Shown: positions 50,899 through 61,274, counted from the first letter of the stretch. The stretch: 64,000 bases of DNA from Eimeria necatrix (GCF_000499385.1 NW_013651986.1:24074-88073); one strand, 5' to 3'. Notes: generated by a model from the sequence alone, not told the origin. Translations and numbers: made by a program.

Positions 50899-51592
50899 CT
50901 GCTGCTGCAGCTACTGCTGCTTTGGGCGCTGTAGCTGCTGCAGGCGTCCGTGCTGCTGGCGCTGCTGCTGCTGCTGCTGCGCGCGGAGGGCTCGGCGAAA
51001 CTGCTGCAGCCAGTAGCAGCATTTTGTTGCCAGGAGCGCAGCAAAGGTCAAGGCACTTGCTGCCAGGCGTGGGGCGGAGAGCAGCAGCAGCAGCAGCAGA
51101 AGCAGCATCGAAAGGGTGCAGCAGCTGTTGTCTGTACACCCGAGACGCAGGAAACCTGGTGTCTGGAGGCAGCGAAAACAGGGCCGGAAAGTAGCAGGGC
51201 GACTCCAGCCAGCAGCTGCAGCAGCTGCTGCAGCGATTGCTGCTGCTGCTGCTGCTGCTGCTGCACAGCTGCTGCGCAGGCGCTCCCAGCAAACTACTAG
51301 GCAGCCAGTGCTGCAGCACGGCAGGCTCTTGCAGCTGCAAGTCCTGCTGCAGCAGCAACAGCACGCGCTGTACGTACTGCGCATAGGCTTTGGTGTACGA
51401 GCAGCTTGCTGCGCTGGCGCTGCTGCTGCAGCAAGACCTGCTGCTGCTGCAGTCATCTCCAGCAGCAGCAGCAGCAGCAGCAGCGGGGTCTTGCAGGTGA
51501 ATGGGGCAAGTCTCGGGAGAGAAACGAGAACGAAACGAAGCAGGCCGGAGGCTCTCTACGTAGTTAAGAGTGCATGCAATGCACATTTCTTC

Positions 51593-51637
<45 letters not shown>

Positions 51638-51940
51638 GCTTTCTCTGCTTGGAAGGGAGGTGGCGCCGTCATCAGTGCCACTGCTGCAGCTGCTGTTGCT
51701 GCTGCTGTTGCTGCTGCTGCAGGTGCATGTGGATGCCGCTTGCTGCTGAGCAAGGGAGCCTTGGCCCCTGCGGTTGAGGGGCGGCGGAGGGAATAGGCAG
51801 CAAAAGTAACGGGGTACTTGCTGCTGCTGCTGCTCCTGCTGCTGCTGCTGCTCAAGCAGCTGCTGCAGTGCTGGGCTGCCCCTCTGCTTTTCCAAGACAC
51901 CTAGAAGAGGCGCTGGAATGTTTTTGCATTGTCTCTCCAT
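48944..51940 (-). CDS. NSUN-family RNA (cytosine-5) methyltransferase
   Basis: A single frame of 998 residues from the first in-frame ATG at 51940; the frame stays open to 52141, and an acceptor-like GGTGCAG before 52100 hints at an upstream exon, so the N-terminus is uncertain. The Rossmann methyltransferase core is clear: HPFDAAS, KCLDLCCAPGNK (residues ~295-305, SAM binding), VVGVDISPQRMEVCRRLL, then DRVLLDVQCTHDASIRH (motif IV with its Cys), and LLVYSSCSNDEQQNE (motif VI Cys). The C-terminus GLTSGIFLCCISK fits the closing strand of the fold. NSUN enzymes methylate cytosine in tRNA or rRNA using two Cys residues, both present here. The usual Asp-x-Pro-Cys is Asp-Val-Gln-Cys. Long Ser, Ala, Gln and Gly-Ala-Pro-Val inserts from CAG/CTG and GGGGCCCC repeats separate the motifs. 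RNA target and compartment are unknown. Confidence 0.82.
49489..49530. repeat. 12-bp GGGGCCCCC-containing tandem array inside the methyltransferase
   Basis: About three and a half copies of CCCCCACAGGGG occur here. On the minus strand they encode repeated Val-Gly-Ala-Pro within the methyltransferase C-terminal half. The unit contains the palindromic GGGGCCCC. An equivalent 12-base array lies in the START gene. Confidence 0.8.
49871..49914. repeat. CTG tract coding poly-Gln on the minus strand
   Basis: A nearly pure CTG array, with a few TTG variants, gives a run of Gln in the methyltransferase. Other large tracts in the same gene lie at 50023-50062 (poly-Ser) and 51593-51640 (poly-Ser). Confidence 0.9.
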
Positions 51941-52147
51941 TTGGAGCCGGGCAAATTCCAAACTGCTGCTGCTGCTGCTGCGGCTGTTGCTGCTGCTGCT
52001 GGTGCGGCTGTTGCTGCTGCCGCTGTTGCTGCTGCGGCTGTTGCTGCTGCTGCCTCTGTGGTCTTTCGCCACGCAGTAGCAATGCACAGGATGATTTTCC
52101 TGCACCTTTTGCAGCAGCCTCAGGTCCTCTGTGGCGGTTGCTTATAT

Positions 52148-52184
<37 letters not shown>

Positions 52185-53407
52185 TTTCGCGTTGCAGCCT
52201 CAGGTGCCCAGATGCTTGGTGCTGCTGCTGCAGTACCTACATGCTCGGCAGCAGCTGCTGCCGCACTTATTAACGCTTCAGCTCTGCTGTCCCCATGAGC
52301 CTCAACAGCAGTAGAGCAGTGCCAACTGCTGCAGCTGTCTTGCTGCTGCTGCTGCTGCTGCTTCTGTTGCTGCTGCTGGTCCTTGCAGAGCAACAGCCCC
52401 TGCTGCTCAAAAAAGCCGAGCCAGTTTGGGGCACACAAGGGACCCCCGAAGCAAATAAGGAGAAATGGAGCAGCAAGGAAAAATATTTCAAAGAGATTCC
52501 TTGCTGTTCGCAGCAGCTGATCGGCAGCAGCTGCTGCTGGTGCTCCTTCTGCTGCTGCTAACCTGAAAACCTTGCTGCAGGAGATCAGGCGTTCGCAGCA
52601 GCAAAATACTTGAAATAAAAAACAAATTTCATGTGCTAGTTAAGATCGCATCTGCAGCAGCAGAGAGAACAGCTGCTGCTGCTGCAGCCACAATCGCGGT
52701 TCACAAGGAACCGTTCGTGGGGCCCCACAGCAGCAGCAAGAGCTAAAACTGCAGCAACAGCAGCAGCAGCAGCAGCAGCAACTGGAATCTCGTCTTTCAG
52801 CCTAACAGCAGCAATTCAAGCCAGAGACAACGGGGGTCTGGGGGCCCCTGTGGTGCAGTGGGGGCCTCTGGCTGTGTGCGGGCCCCTTGTGCAGCAGCTG
52901 CTCAAACCCTAAACCCTAGCCGCTAAACCCTAAACCCTAAACCCTAGCGGGCTGGGCCGCAGCTCAACGGCCGCACACGGGCCTGCTGCTGCTGCGCCGC
53001 GCTGCTGCTGCCCCAGGGCTTGCCTTTCTGCTGCTGGAGAGCAGCAGCAAGCAGCAGACATGAAAGGAAATTGAAGAAGAAGGGGCAGCAGCAGCAGACA
53101 CGGAAGCAAAACTCCTCGGAAAGGCAGAAGCTGCTGCTGCTTCGCTGCTGCTGCTTCCCGAGAGCCGCCAGCAGCACAGAGACTAAGAGACACAAAGAGA
53201 CACAAGAAGCAGCAAAAGGGGGCCCAGCTCTTTTGCTGTGGGGCCCCACAGGCAGCTGCTGGAGCTTGAGGTGTACAGACACCTCATGACTGGGGGGTGC
53301 CTCACACATGTGCGCAGAGCAGCAGCAGCAGCAGCAGCAGCGGCAGCAGCAGCGGCAGGGGAGCCGCAGCAGCTGGAAGCAACAAGCAGCAGCAAGCAAC
53401 AGCAAAA
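51941..53407. promoter_or_regulatory. Divergent region between methyltransferase and START genes
   Basis: This ~1.5 kb interval separates divergent genes. It contains several CAG/CTG tracts (52149-52185, 52343-52380, 52750-52785, 53317-53360) and a telomere-like repeat cluster. An upstream exon of the methyltransferase could lie near 52100-52141 on the minus strand. Promoters are expected but I recognise no element. Confidence 0.45.
52903..52947. repeat. Interstitial telomere-like AAACCCT repeats
   Basis: Five copies of AAACCCTA or close variants occur in two groups (52904-52918 and 52924-52947), with a short CGCT break between them. The TTTAGGG type is the telomere repeat of many apicomplexans. 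The location, within a divergent intergenic region, shows it is interstitial. Confidence 0.92.
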
Positions 53408-53881
53408 ATGGGACTGCTTTCAGCAGCAGCAGCTGTCTTGTGCCGCTCCAAACGCGCTATGCTGCTGCTGCTGCTCCTGCTGCTTCTGCAGGTGCAAGTA
53501 GGGAACGTCAATGAAGTCTCAGCAGCAGCAGCAGCAACCGCAGCAGCAGCAGCAGCAGCGCCACCAGCAGCAGCAGCAGCAGCAGCAGCAGAAAGCCCAG
53601 AGAGGCGCCCCTGCACTGTGAAGTCGACTGAGGGCTCGCCCTGCAGCTCCGACCCCCCTTTACACCAGCAGCAGCAGCAGCAGCAACAGCAGCAACAGCA
53701 GCAGCAGCAGCAGCAGCCGGAGGCGCCAATAATATCGGATGAGCTGCTGCTGGATCTGCTGCGGCGAGCCGAAGAGATACGAAGGGGGCCCCCAGAGGGG
53801 CCCCCCGCTGGCTGGGAGGTCTTGTCCAAAAATGTGAATTGTATAGTCTATAGGAGACAGCGCCGAGGTGGGGCCCCCTGC

Positions 53882-53933
<52 letters not shown>

Positions 53934-54061
53934 TTAGTCGTCTCCCTTCTCTTCGTCCTTTCTGTCTTCCTGGGCCTTCTTTTGACTGCGCCTCCACTTT
54001 CTCCCCTTGCTGCTGCTGCTCTTGCTGCTGCTGTTGTTGTTGTTGCTGTTGCTATTGTTGC

Positions 54062-54093
<32 letters not shown>

Positions 54094-54386
54094 TTGCTGC
54101 TGCTGGCTGCTTGTGTCTCCCTCTGTGTCCCTCTGCTGTCTCCTTTTGTCTTCGCGCTAGGGCCCTCCTGTCTCCTCTTGTGCTTGGAGTGTCTTTGTCT
54201 CTTTTTTATTTTTTGTTTCTTTTTTTTTCTTTTATTCCAGTTTATCTTTTTTCCTTTTTGTCTCTTTTTAATTTCCTTTCTTTTTCTCCTTTTGTCTTCT
54301 TTCCCTGCAACTGCTTCTCCTCTGTTTCTGCTGTTTTTGTCCCCTGCTGCTGCTGCTGCTGCAAATGCTCCTCTGCGTGTCTGTGC

Positions 54387-54432
<46 letters not shown>

Positions 54433-54599
54433 AGGCCAGTCAGACTACGAGTACGCAGTGTGGGGCCGCTTTGCAGACATTTCTGCTGCTGCTTATCTTT
54501 CCACTTTAAATTCGCTGCCCCTCAGAAGCTCTTGGGACTCCACTGTGAAGGACATTCAGCTGCTGCAGCTCAAGCAGACGCCAGCTGCTGCTGCTCCTC

Positions 54600-54650
<51 letters not shown>

Positions 54651-54850
54651 GCGGCGGCGGCGGCGGCGGCGGGGAGGGGGAAGAAGCTACCCAGGGGGCC
54701 CCCAGCGGAGAGGGGGGCCCCCAGAGGGGCCCCCAAGTGTACCCTGTGGGGGGCCCCGAATATGAAGAATTGATTTATTGGCGAGTGGGCCTCCCGTGGC
54801 CAGCAAAGGACCGGGACTTTGTGTTTGCCCGCCGGCTGCGCGGCTACAGA

Positions 54851-54898
<48 letters not shown>

Positions 54899-56017
54899 GT
54901 GCATGCGCTCGTCTGCGGGCAGCTGCAGGCCGAGAGCGATGCTGCGCCCCCCGTGAGCGACGCTGTGAGGGTCACCACATTTGAAGCAGCAGTTGTGGCT
55001 TTTCCAGACAACGAAGAGGCCCCCGAGGGGGCCCCCGAGGGGGCCCCCGAGGGGGCCGCTGAGGGGCCCCTGGGGGCCCCTGGGGCCCCCGAAGCCGCCA
55101 GCCCAGCAGCAGGCCCCGGGGGGGCCCCCCGGGGGGCCCCCGGAGGTGACCCTGAGAAGAAAGGAGTGACCTATGTGGCCCTCCACTATGACAGGTCCAG
55201 GTGAGGCCTCTTGCAGAGGTTTTGGGGTCCACCAGGGGGCCCCCAATGGGGGGCCCCCGGGGGCCCCCAATGGGGGCCCCCACGGAGCCCCCCGGGGGCC
55301 CCCGGTGGGGGCCCTTTAAGAGGGCTCCTCCTTAAGGGCCCCCAGGGCCTCTGAGTCTGCATCAGTAGCAGCAGCAGCACAACCACTAGCAGCGCCAGAA
55401 GCAACACAGCCACTAGCAGCAGCACCAGCAGCAGCACAGCCAGCAGCAGCAGCAGCAGCAGCAGCACAGCCAGCAGCAGCAGCAGCAGCAGCACAGCCAG
55501 CAGCAGCAGCAGCAGCAGCAGCAGCACAGCCAGCAGCAGCAGCAGCAGCAGCAGCAGTGTGTGGTGCGGGTTTCTGTGCAGCTCCCCAGTGCCCACGTGG
55601 CTTCGGTCTTACATCGCAGCACATTCGCTGCCTTCTACAATGGAGGCCCTTAGAGAGAATGCTTTGCGGCTGGTGGCTTCTTCGGGGAGGGTACTGGACC
55701 CGGGGGCCCTCAGGGGCCCCCAGGGGGCCCCCCTGACTGCGCAGCAGCTGGCACTTCTTGACCAGCAGTTCCAAATCCACAGTCCCCAGTGGCGGAGGCC
55801 CCAAGAAGGGGCCCCCCAGGACTCAGGGGGGCCCCTCAGAGGGCCCCCGGCCCGGCAAGTCCCTGTTGAGAGGCACCTGCAGCTGCAGGAGCAGCAGCAG
55901 GAGCCGCAGCAGCAGCAGCAGCAGGGCCTGCAGCAGCAACAGCAGTTGGAGCTGCTGCAGCTGCAGCCCTCAGGGGCCACCGCAGAGGCCTCCGGTGCCG
56001 GTGCCGCCTCAGCCCCT

Positions 56018-56063
<46 letters not shown>

Positions 56064-56566
56064 ACGAGATCAAGCAGATCGACGTGCACGGAAGCCTCAG
56101 AGGGGCCTCTTGCCGTGTGCAGCCAGCTGCTGTACCCCTTAGTCAGGGGGGCCCCTACGAAGTACCCCTGGGGGCCCCCCCAGCTGCTGGTGCAGCAGAG
56201 GCTGCCGGAGCAGCAGCTGCTCCTCGGGGACTTCCCTGGCTGCTGCCGCTGCAGCAGCAGTGGGGGCCCCCTGCAGCAGCACGGTGGGCCCTTAGGGGGG
56301 CCCTGCGTCTGTTGGGGCCCAAGAAACTGGGGCCCCCCTGCAGCTGCAGCGGCGCGGGGCAGGGGGGCCCCCCAGCGTGGCCACAGGGGGGCCCCCAGAG
56401 TCCCCCCTGTGACTTGTGTCTGTTTTCGGGGCCCCCCTGGGGCCCCCAACTGCTGCGCGTGGCAGCAGCAAGAGGGGCCTGGGCTGCGGTGCCTCCCGAG
56501 CAGCATTTGGGGCCCGTCACCCCCAAAGAAAGCTGGGGGAAAGGGGCCCCTTGGAGCTGGCATTGA
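53408..56566 (+). CDS. START-domain lipid-transfer protein with hydrophobic N-terminal leader
   Basis: Three exons, 53408-53867, 54435-55200 and 55582-56566, join in frame (736 residues). Both introns are made mostly of repeats. The N-terminus MGLLSAAAAVLCRSKRAMLL continues into a Leu run, a signal peptide or anchor. The START domain runs from about residue 108 to 435: DELLLDLLRRAEE, GWEVLSKNVNCIVYRRQ, then SDYEYAVWGRFADI, LRSSWDSTVKDI, LPWPAKDRDFVFARRLRGYR, VRVTTFEAAVVAFP, GVTYVALHYDRS, and SPVPTWLRSYIAAHSLPSTM forming the closing helix. START domains bind and carry lipids such as phosphatidylcholine. Poly-Ser, poly-Gly and Glu-Gly-Ala-Pro inserts interrupt the fold. The leader suggests entry to the secretory route, comparable with the vacuolar START protein of Plasmodium, but this is inference. 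The part after ~residue 440 is Gln/Ala/Gly-Pro-rich and its splicing is uncertain. Confidence 0.78.
53868..54434 (+). repeat. START gene intron 1, built of CTG repeats and pyrimidine tracts
   Basis: The 567-base intron starts GTGGGG and ends CTGCTGCAG. It consists of CTG arrays (53879-53930, 54007-54110, 54389-54433) and a T/C-rich middle. The 3' CTG array directly abuts the acceptor, so it takes the place of the normal polypyrimidine tract. Confidence 0.75.
54601..54671 (+). repeat. AGC tract followed by GGC tract in START exon 2
   Basis: About 16 AGC units encode poly-Ser and run straight into about eight GGC units encoding poly-Gly, all in frame within the START domain. A second AGC poly-Ser tract lies at 54858-54897. 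Confidence 0.92.
55017..55063 (+). repeat. 12-bp GCCCCCGAGGGG array coding Glu-Gly-Ala-Pro
   Basis: Nearly four copies of a 12-base unit occur in frame in START exon 2. The unit again contains GGGGGCCCC. It lies just before the last strand of the START domain. Confidence 0.85.
55201..55581 (+). repeat. START gene intron 2, with GGGGGCCCC palindromes and CAG arrays
   Basis: The intron begins GTGAGG, carries clustered GGGGGCCCCC palindromes at 55236-55315, and then interrupted CAG arrays at 55375-55557 before the acceptor TCTGTGCAG. Strong self-complementarity suggests extensive structure in the pre-mRNA. Confidence 0.75.
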
Positions 56567-56864
56567 AGGCTTTTGAAGGCCAATTTGAAGCGCCAGCTGA
56601 AAGCGCAATTCAGGTGTACGTACACCCCAGAGCAGCAGAAAGAGTTGAAAGGAGGCTGTGGGGCCCCGGGCGCTTCTGAGGCAAGAAGCTGTCTGTGTGT
56701 CTGTTTGGCAGCAAAAAGAGGCAGCCTGTGCTGCAGCAAAAAGACAAAAGAAGGGCAGCAGCAGCAGCAGCAGCAGCAGCCTATGGAGAGCCAAAGGGCC
56801 CAGAAAGAGCCCAGCTGCAGCAGCTTGGCCCAGCTGCAGCAGCGCGGCAGCTGAATCAGTAGGG

Positions 56865-56896
<32 letters not shown>

Positions 56897-58780
56897 GCCA
56901 AACTTTATGCCTCATTCAGTGCATCTTCTTGTGTCTTTTGCCTTATTTAATAAAATGTTTTAAATTGAAAGTGTGAAGAAGCAAAGAGCAGGCAAAGACG
57001 CAAAAGGAGAAAAAATTAAGACACAAAAAAGACTTCTGGGCCCATTCTGCCTATAGACTTATTTGCTGCTGCAGCAGCTGCAGCAGCTGCAGCAGCTGCA
57101 GCAGCTGAATGTGTCTCTGCCGTAACAAGCTGCTGCGCCTGAAGCTGCCTCCCTTGATAAATTGCTGCAGCAGCTCTTGCTACTTGCTGCTGCAGCAGCT
57201 AGACGTGCCTCTGTTGTTACTAGCTGCAGCAGCAGCTAGAGCTCCATCTTTAACTCGCTGCTGCAGCAGCTAAAGCTGTTTCTTTTGTACGGAGCCCCTG
57301 CAGCAGCTAAAGCTGCCTTTAGTATAACTAGCTGCTGCACCTAAAGCTGCCTGTGTTGCTGCTTGCTGCTGCGCTCCGCAGCCTGCCTTCTTGCTGCTGC
57401 AGCGCAGCACGCCCCACTAGCTGCTGCCCCAGCCACCTCTCTAACCAAATCTTCCCTGCTGCTTCTGCTGTTCACTTCTAGACCTCCAAATGAGTACAGA
57501 GCTGCTTGCTATTCAGCTAGCTAGCAACTCAGCTAGCTATCTCGTTAGCTAGCTAGCCACCTAGCTAGCCACCTAGCTAGCTAGCTGGCCAGCCAGCGGA
57601 GGGAATATGGCGTCGCCTCCGTTGCATCCAACTTCTACGGCCTGCAGGCCAATTCATCTACCTACTAAGATGGCTACCTAGCTAGCTGCTCGGCTAGCTA
57701 TCTAGCTCTCTGCCCAGCTAGCCAGCAACCTTATCTTGCTCGCTAGCCAGCTAGCTAGCTAGCTACGCGTCCGGCCGTCTGCGCCGCGCGCGAGCAGCGA
57801 ATCTCTACCCGCCTACCACCTGGCTCCGCAGGTCACCACCTAGCTAGCTAGCTAGCCAGCCAGCTAGATGGGTAGCTAGCTAGCTAGCCAGCCAGCTAGC
57901 TAGATGGGGAGCTAGCTAGCTAGCGAAGGGAACGGAAGGAAAGTGTACCTTTAAGACTCGCAGGTTGGTTGGTCTATCCTCCCCCCGGCCAAAACAAATC
58001 GCGAAAAGAGAAGGGGCAGCGCACGGCCACGGCGAAACGACAGGGAGCTCTTGGGCTCCTGTGCAATCTGGCCAGCAGCTGAGCCCTTTGGCTCCTCAAA
58101 AGGCTTTTATTTTCGTGGAAATTAACATTATTAACATTATTTGAAGATACTAAAGCTCGGCGAGGCCGCGGGAGGACAGCGGCAGCCTGCAGAGGACCCG
58201 CTCGGCTCGACCCCCGGCTCCAGCTGTCTAGACACCTCAGAACATGCACTAACAGTCCACGGGCAGGAGACACACACACAACCCAAGCACCCCACAGCTG
58301 GTTTAGGGGGGAGGGGGCCCCCCTGGGGGCCCCTCGAAGCGCGCACATACCAGCTAACTACAACGCTCCCGCAGGGCACTCAGCAGCTGGCTGACGAGAA
58401 AGCTACCTAGGTAGCTAGCTAGCTGCGAGCTAGCTAGCTAGCTAGCTAGCTAGCTGGCGGGCAAAGCGCTCAGGACTCACGACGCCCACATAGGGCCCCA
58501 GCGCTGCATTTTCGCTAGCTTGGACAGCTAGCTGCAAGGGAGCGGAGGAGCCAGGGGGCCCCCACCGGGGGCCCCCTTCTCCTTGAGCCAGCTAGCTAGC
58601 TAGCTGGCTAGCTAGCCTACGAAAAGACCCCGCCGCGAAGCCGTGTCGGCGAGTGGAAGCGGGCTAGAACAAGTGAAAGCACTAAATACGAAACTCTGGC
58701 TGACCCCTGCTGCTGCTGCTGCTGTTTCGGCGGCTGTTCCGGCTGCAGCTGCTGCTGCTGCTGCTGCTGCTGTTCAAGGG
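56567..58780. other. Convergent intergenic region between START and CCCH genes
   Basis: The first ~370 bases have open frames that may still belong to the START gene if further splicing occurs, then CAG tracts at 56757-56780 and 56862-56895. After 57,060 the DNA carries many isolated CAGCAGCTGCTG palindromes and then AGCT arrays. I support no gene here. Confidence 0.55.
57505..58618. repeat. Dispersed (AGCT)n / GCTA tetranucleotide arrays
   Basis: Runs of GCTAGCTAGC occur at about 57518-57592, 57676-57768, 57840-57925, 58405-58454 and 58590-58617. The repeat is its own reverse complement, so each run can fold on itself. It is confined to this 1.1-kb convergent intergenic block. Confidence 0.9.
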
Positions 58781-58899
58781 TCACCTGAAGCAAGACTGAT
58801 CTGGCGAAGGGGCCTCTGGGGCCTCCTTTTGTGGAATGCTGTTGATTTGCGGGCAGGAAGAGGCGCTCGAAGCAGAACTGGGGTTGTGCGCCCCGGCCG

Positions 58900-58951
<52 letters not shown>

Positions 58952-60300
58952 CCACTCGCCCGGGAGGGCCCCGGGGGCCTCTGAAACGCGAAGCAAAGAA
59001 CAAGGCCCTCTAGAATCTAGACGGCAATCCCCAGCAGCAGCGCTGCTGCTGCTGCCGCTAGAACTTACAAAGGAAGGGGCCCCTGGGCTGAGTCCTGGGG
59101 GGCAGCCAATGCCCCCCACGGGGAAGGAACTGAACAAAAATGAGAAGTCTTGTTGCAGCTGCAGCAGTACCTGCTGCTGCTGCAGTTGCTCCCGAAGCAC
59201 CTTCTGCTGTTCTTGCTGCACCTGCTGCTGCAGCAGTTGCTGCTGCTGCTGCAGTTGCTGCTGCTGCTGCAGCTGCTGCTGCTGCTGCAGCTGCTGCTGC
59301 TGCTGCAGCTGCTGTTGCACTGCCGTGGACGGCAACGGCAGCACCGCAAGCTGGGCCAGGAGACCCTCTATTCCAAGGTCGGTCTCCGGCGGCGGCGGCT
59401 GCTGCTGCTGCTGCCGCTGCTGCTGCCGCTGCTGCTGCTGCAGCTGCTCCTGCAGCTCCTGCTGCAGCAGCTCTTCCTGGCGGTGCTGCTGCTGAATGAG
59501 GAACTGCTGCAGCTGCTGCTGCTGCAGCTGCTGCTGCTGCAGCTGCTGCTGCTGCAGCTGTTGTTGCTGGAGCTGCTGCTGCAGCTGTTGTTGCTGGAGC
59601 TGCTGCTGCTGCAGCTGCTGTTGCTGGAGCTGCTGCTGCTGCAGCTGCTGCTGCTGCTGCTGCAGCTGCTGCTCCAGCGCAAACGCAGAACGCCGGCTCT
59701 GCGCAGGCCGAGGCGGGGGGCCCCTCCTGGGACCCAATCCCTGTCTGGAATGTAATGGGAGAGTTGGGGGCCCCTCGAGGGCCCCCCGGGCCCTGTACAG
59801 ATCAAGCACGGGGGGCCCCCCCGGGGCTGCTGCAGCAGCAGCTAAGCCCATGCAGTTAAGAAGAGCCTCACAGTCTCGCAGCAGCTGCTGCTGCATCCTG
59901 GAATGGGCCAGTTCTGCTGCTGCAACGCCGCTGCTGCTCCTGTAGCCGCTGCTGCTGTTGCTACTCGGGGTGCTGCTCACACTCGTGCTGCTGCAGCCGC
60001 TGCTTTTGCTGCTGCTGCTGCTCCCCCCACCGCCGCACTTGCTGCTGCTGCTGCCCGGGGCAGGGATACCGCCAGCGAACCCTAGGCGCTGCGTAGCAGC
60101 TGCATATTTCTTTTGTTGCTGCTGCTGCTGCTGCAGCAGCAACTGCTGCTGCTGAAAAAAAGGGCTCTCTCTCACACTCCTCTGACCGGCGCGTTGGGGG
60201 CCCCCAAGGGGCCCCCCTTTGCTGCCCTTAGGCCCTGGAGGGAGGGGCCCTGTGTCATCTTGAGGCAGCGGTCGGAGCTCCGCCGCAGAATGCTGCAGCA

Positions 60301-60337
<37 letters not shown>

Positions 60338-60454
60338 CTGGCCTCTAGGGGCGGGGCAGGCGTGTGCTTCTGCCGTTGCTCCAGCAGCAGACGCAGCATC
60401 GAGTCAGCAGCACAAGAAGCAGCAAGATGCAGCGGCAGCAGGCATGCCACAAAG

Positions 60455-60487
<33 letters not shown>

Positions 60488-61101
60488 AGCAGCAACAGCA
60501 GCAACAGCAACAGCAGCAAATGCACAATTACCGCGTATTTGCAATTTATGCCAGCGTGGCATCTTCCTCTCATAAATCGAGAACAGGGCGCAGCTTTGAA
60601 GTCAGACCTGTAGCAGCAGCAGCAGCAACGGAGAAGCGAAGACCAACGCAGCAGCAGCAGCAGCAGCAGGAGGGGTGGCAGCAGCAGAACGGCAGGCAGC
60701 AGCAGCAGCAGACAGGAAAGAACGAACCGAAGCGCGAAACATGAGTGCTCATCCACAGACCGTTTGCTGCTGCTTTTGCTGCTGTTGCTGCTGCTGGTGT
60801 TGAAAGACACTGCTGAACTGCTGTTGCTGCTGCGGCGGCAGCTGCTGCTGCTGCTGTTGCTTCTGCTGTGTCTAGCTCTACTACAGGCTCTACTCTGCTG
60901 AAGTTTGACTACAGCTACTGGTGCTGCTGTGCGGCTGCTGCTGTCGGCGTGCTGCTGCTGCTGCTGCTGCTGTGCTGCTGTGCTGCTGCTGTGCTGCTGC
61001 TCTTGCTGCAGCTCCTGCTGCTCACTTGGAACCAACGCTCCGCTGGGCCTCCAAAGTCTGTGGACGGCGACACGGAGACAGCAGTCTTTCAGCCCCAACA
61101 T
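58781..61101 (-). CDS. CCCH-type zinc-finger, Gln-rich protein
   Basis: Two exons are well supported, 60607-60529 and 60292-58781; a 5' exon 61101-60728 fits phase (donor GTTCGT, less usual) and would give 654 residues. The short middle exon encodes SDFKAAPCSRFMRGRCHAGI and ends NCKYA; the next exon begins HSAAELRP. Joined, these make one C-x7-C-x5-C-x3-H zinc finger, the RNA-binding CCCH type, with the intron exactly between the third Cys block and the His. Downstream, most of the protein is Gln-rich runs coded by CAG/CAA, with short conserved-looking parts such as MQQQLLRDCEALLNCMGL and DFSFLFSSFPVGGIGCP. CCCH proteins usually bind mRNA and affect stability or translation. Only one finger is visible. 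The C-terminal Ser run and the stop at 58781 are in the same open frame. Target RNAs are unknown. Confidence 0.72.
60293..60528 (-). repeat. Repeat-built intron within the CCCH finger
   Basis: Read on the minus strand the intron starts GTAATT and ends CTGCTGCAG. It is largely CTG/TTG arrays, so the repeat again supplies the pyrimidine-rich 3' end. Splicing is required to complete the zinc finger. Confidence 0.65.
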
Positions 61102-61274
61102 AAGAAGTCATTCATTAGGCAGCAGCAGCAGCAGCAGCAGCAGCAGCCAGAAGCAAACATAAAAAGGAGAAGCAGAAACATGAACTGCAGCAGAAGCCCT
61201 AGCCCCGTCCCAGCAGACAAGGTTTCCTGCCCGGAAAAGAGGAGCAGCGCGGCTCCTCTAGACGCTACTCAAGT

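Noticed and set aside
53297..53407. In-frame upstream extension of the START gene
   Set aside because: It lacks an ATG (it would need GTG) and consists of CAG-coded Ser; the ATG at 53408 followed by a hydrophobic leader is a better start.
54506..55270. 254-codon minus-strand Gly-Pro-Ala frame
   Set aside because: It is the reverse reading of the START gene's GGGGCCCC and AGC repeats, with no domain of its own.
56009..56901. Long minus-strand frames opposite the START gene's 3' part
   Set aside because: They arise from repeat composition. The + strand frame continues directly from the START domain.
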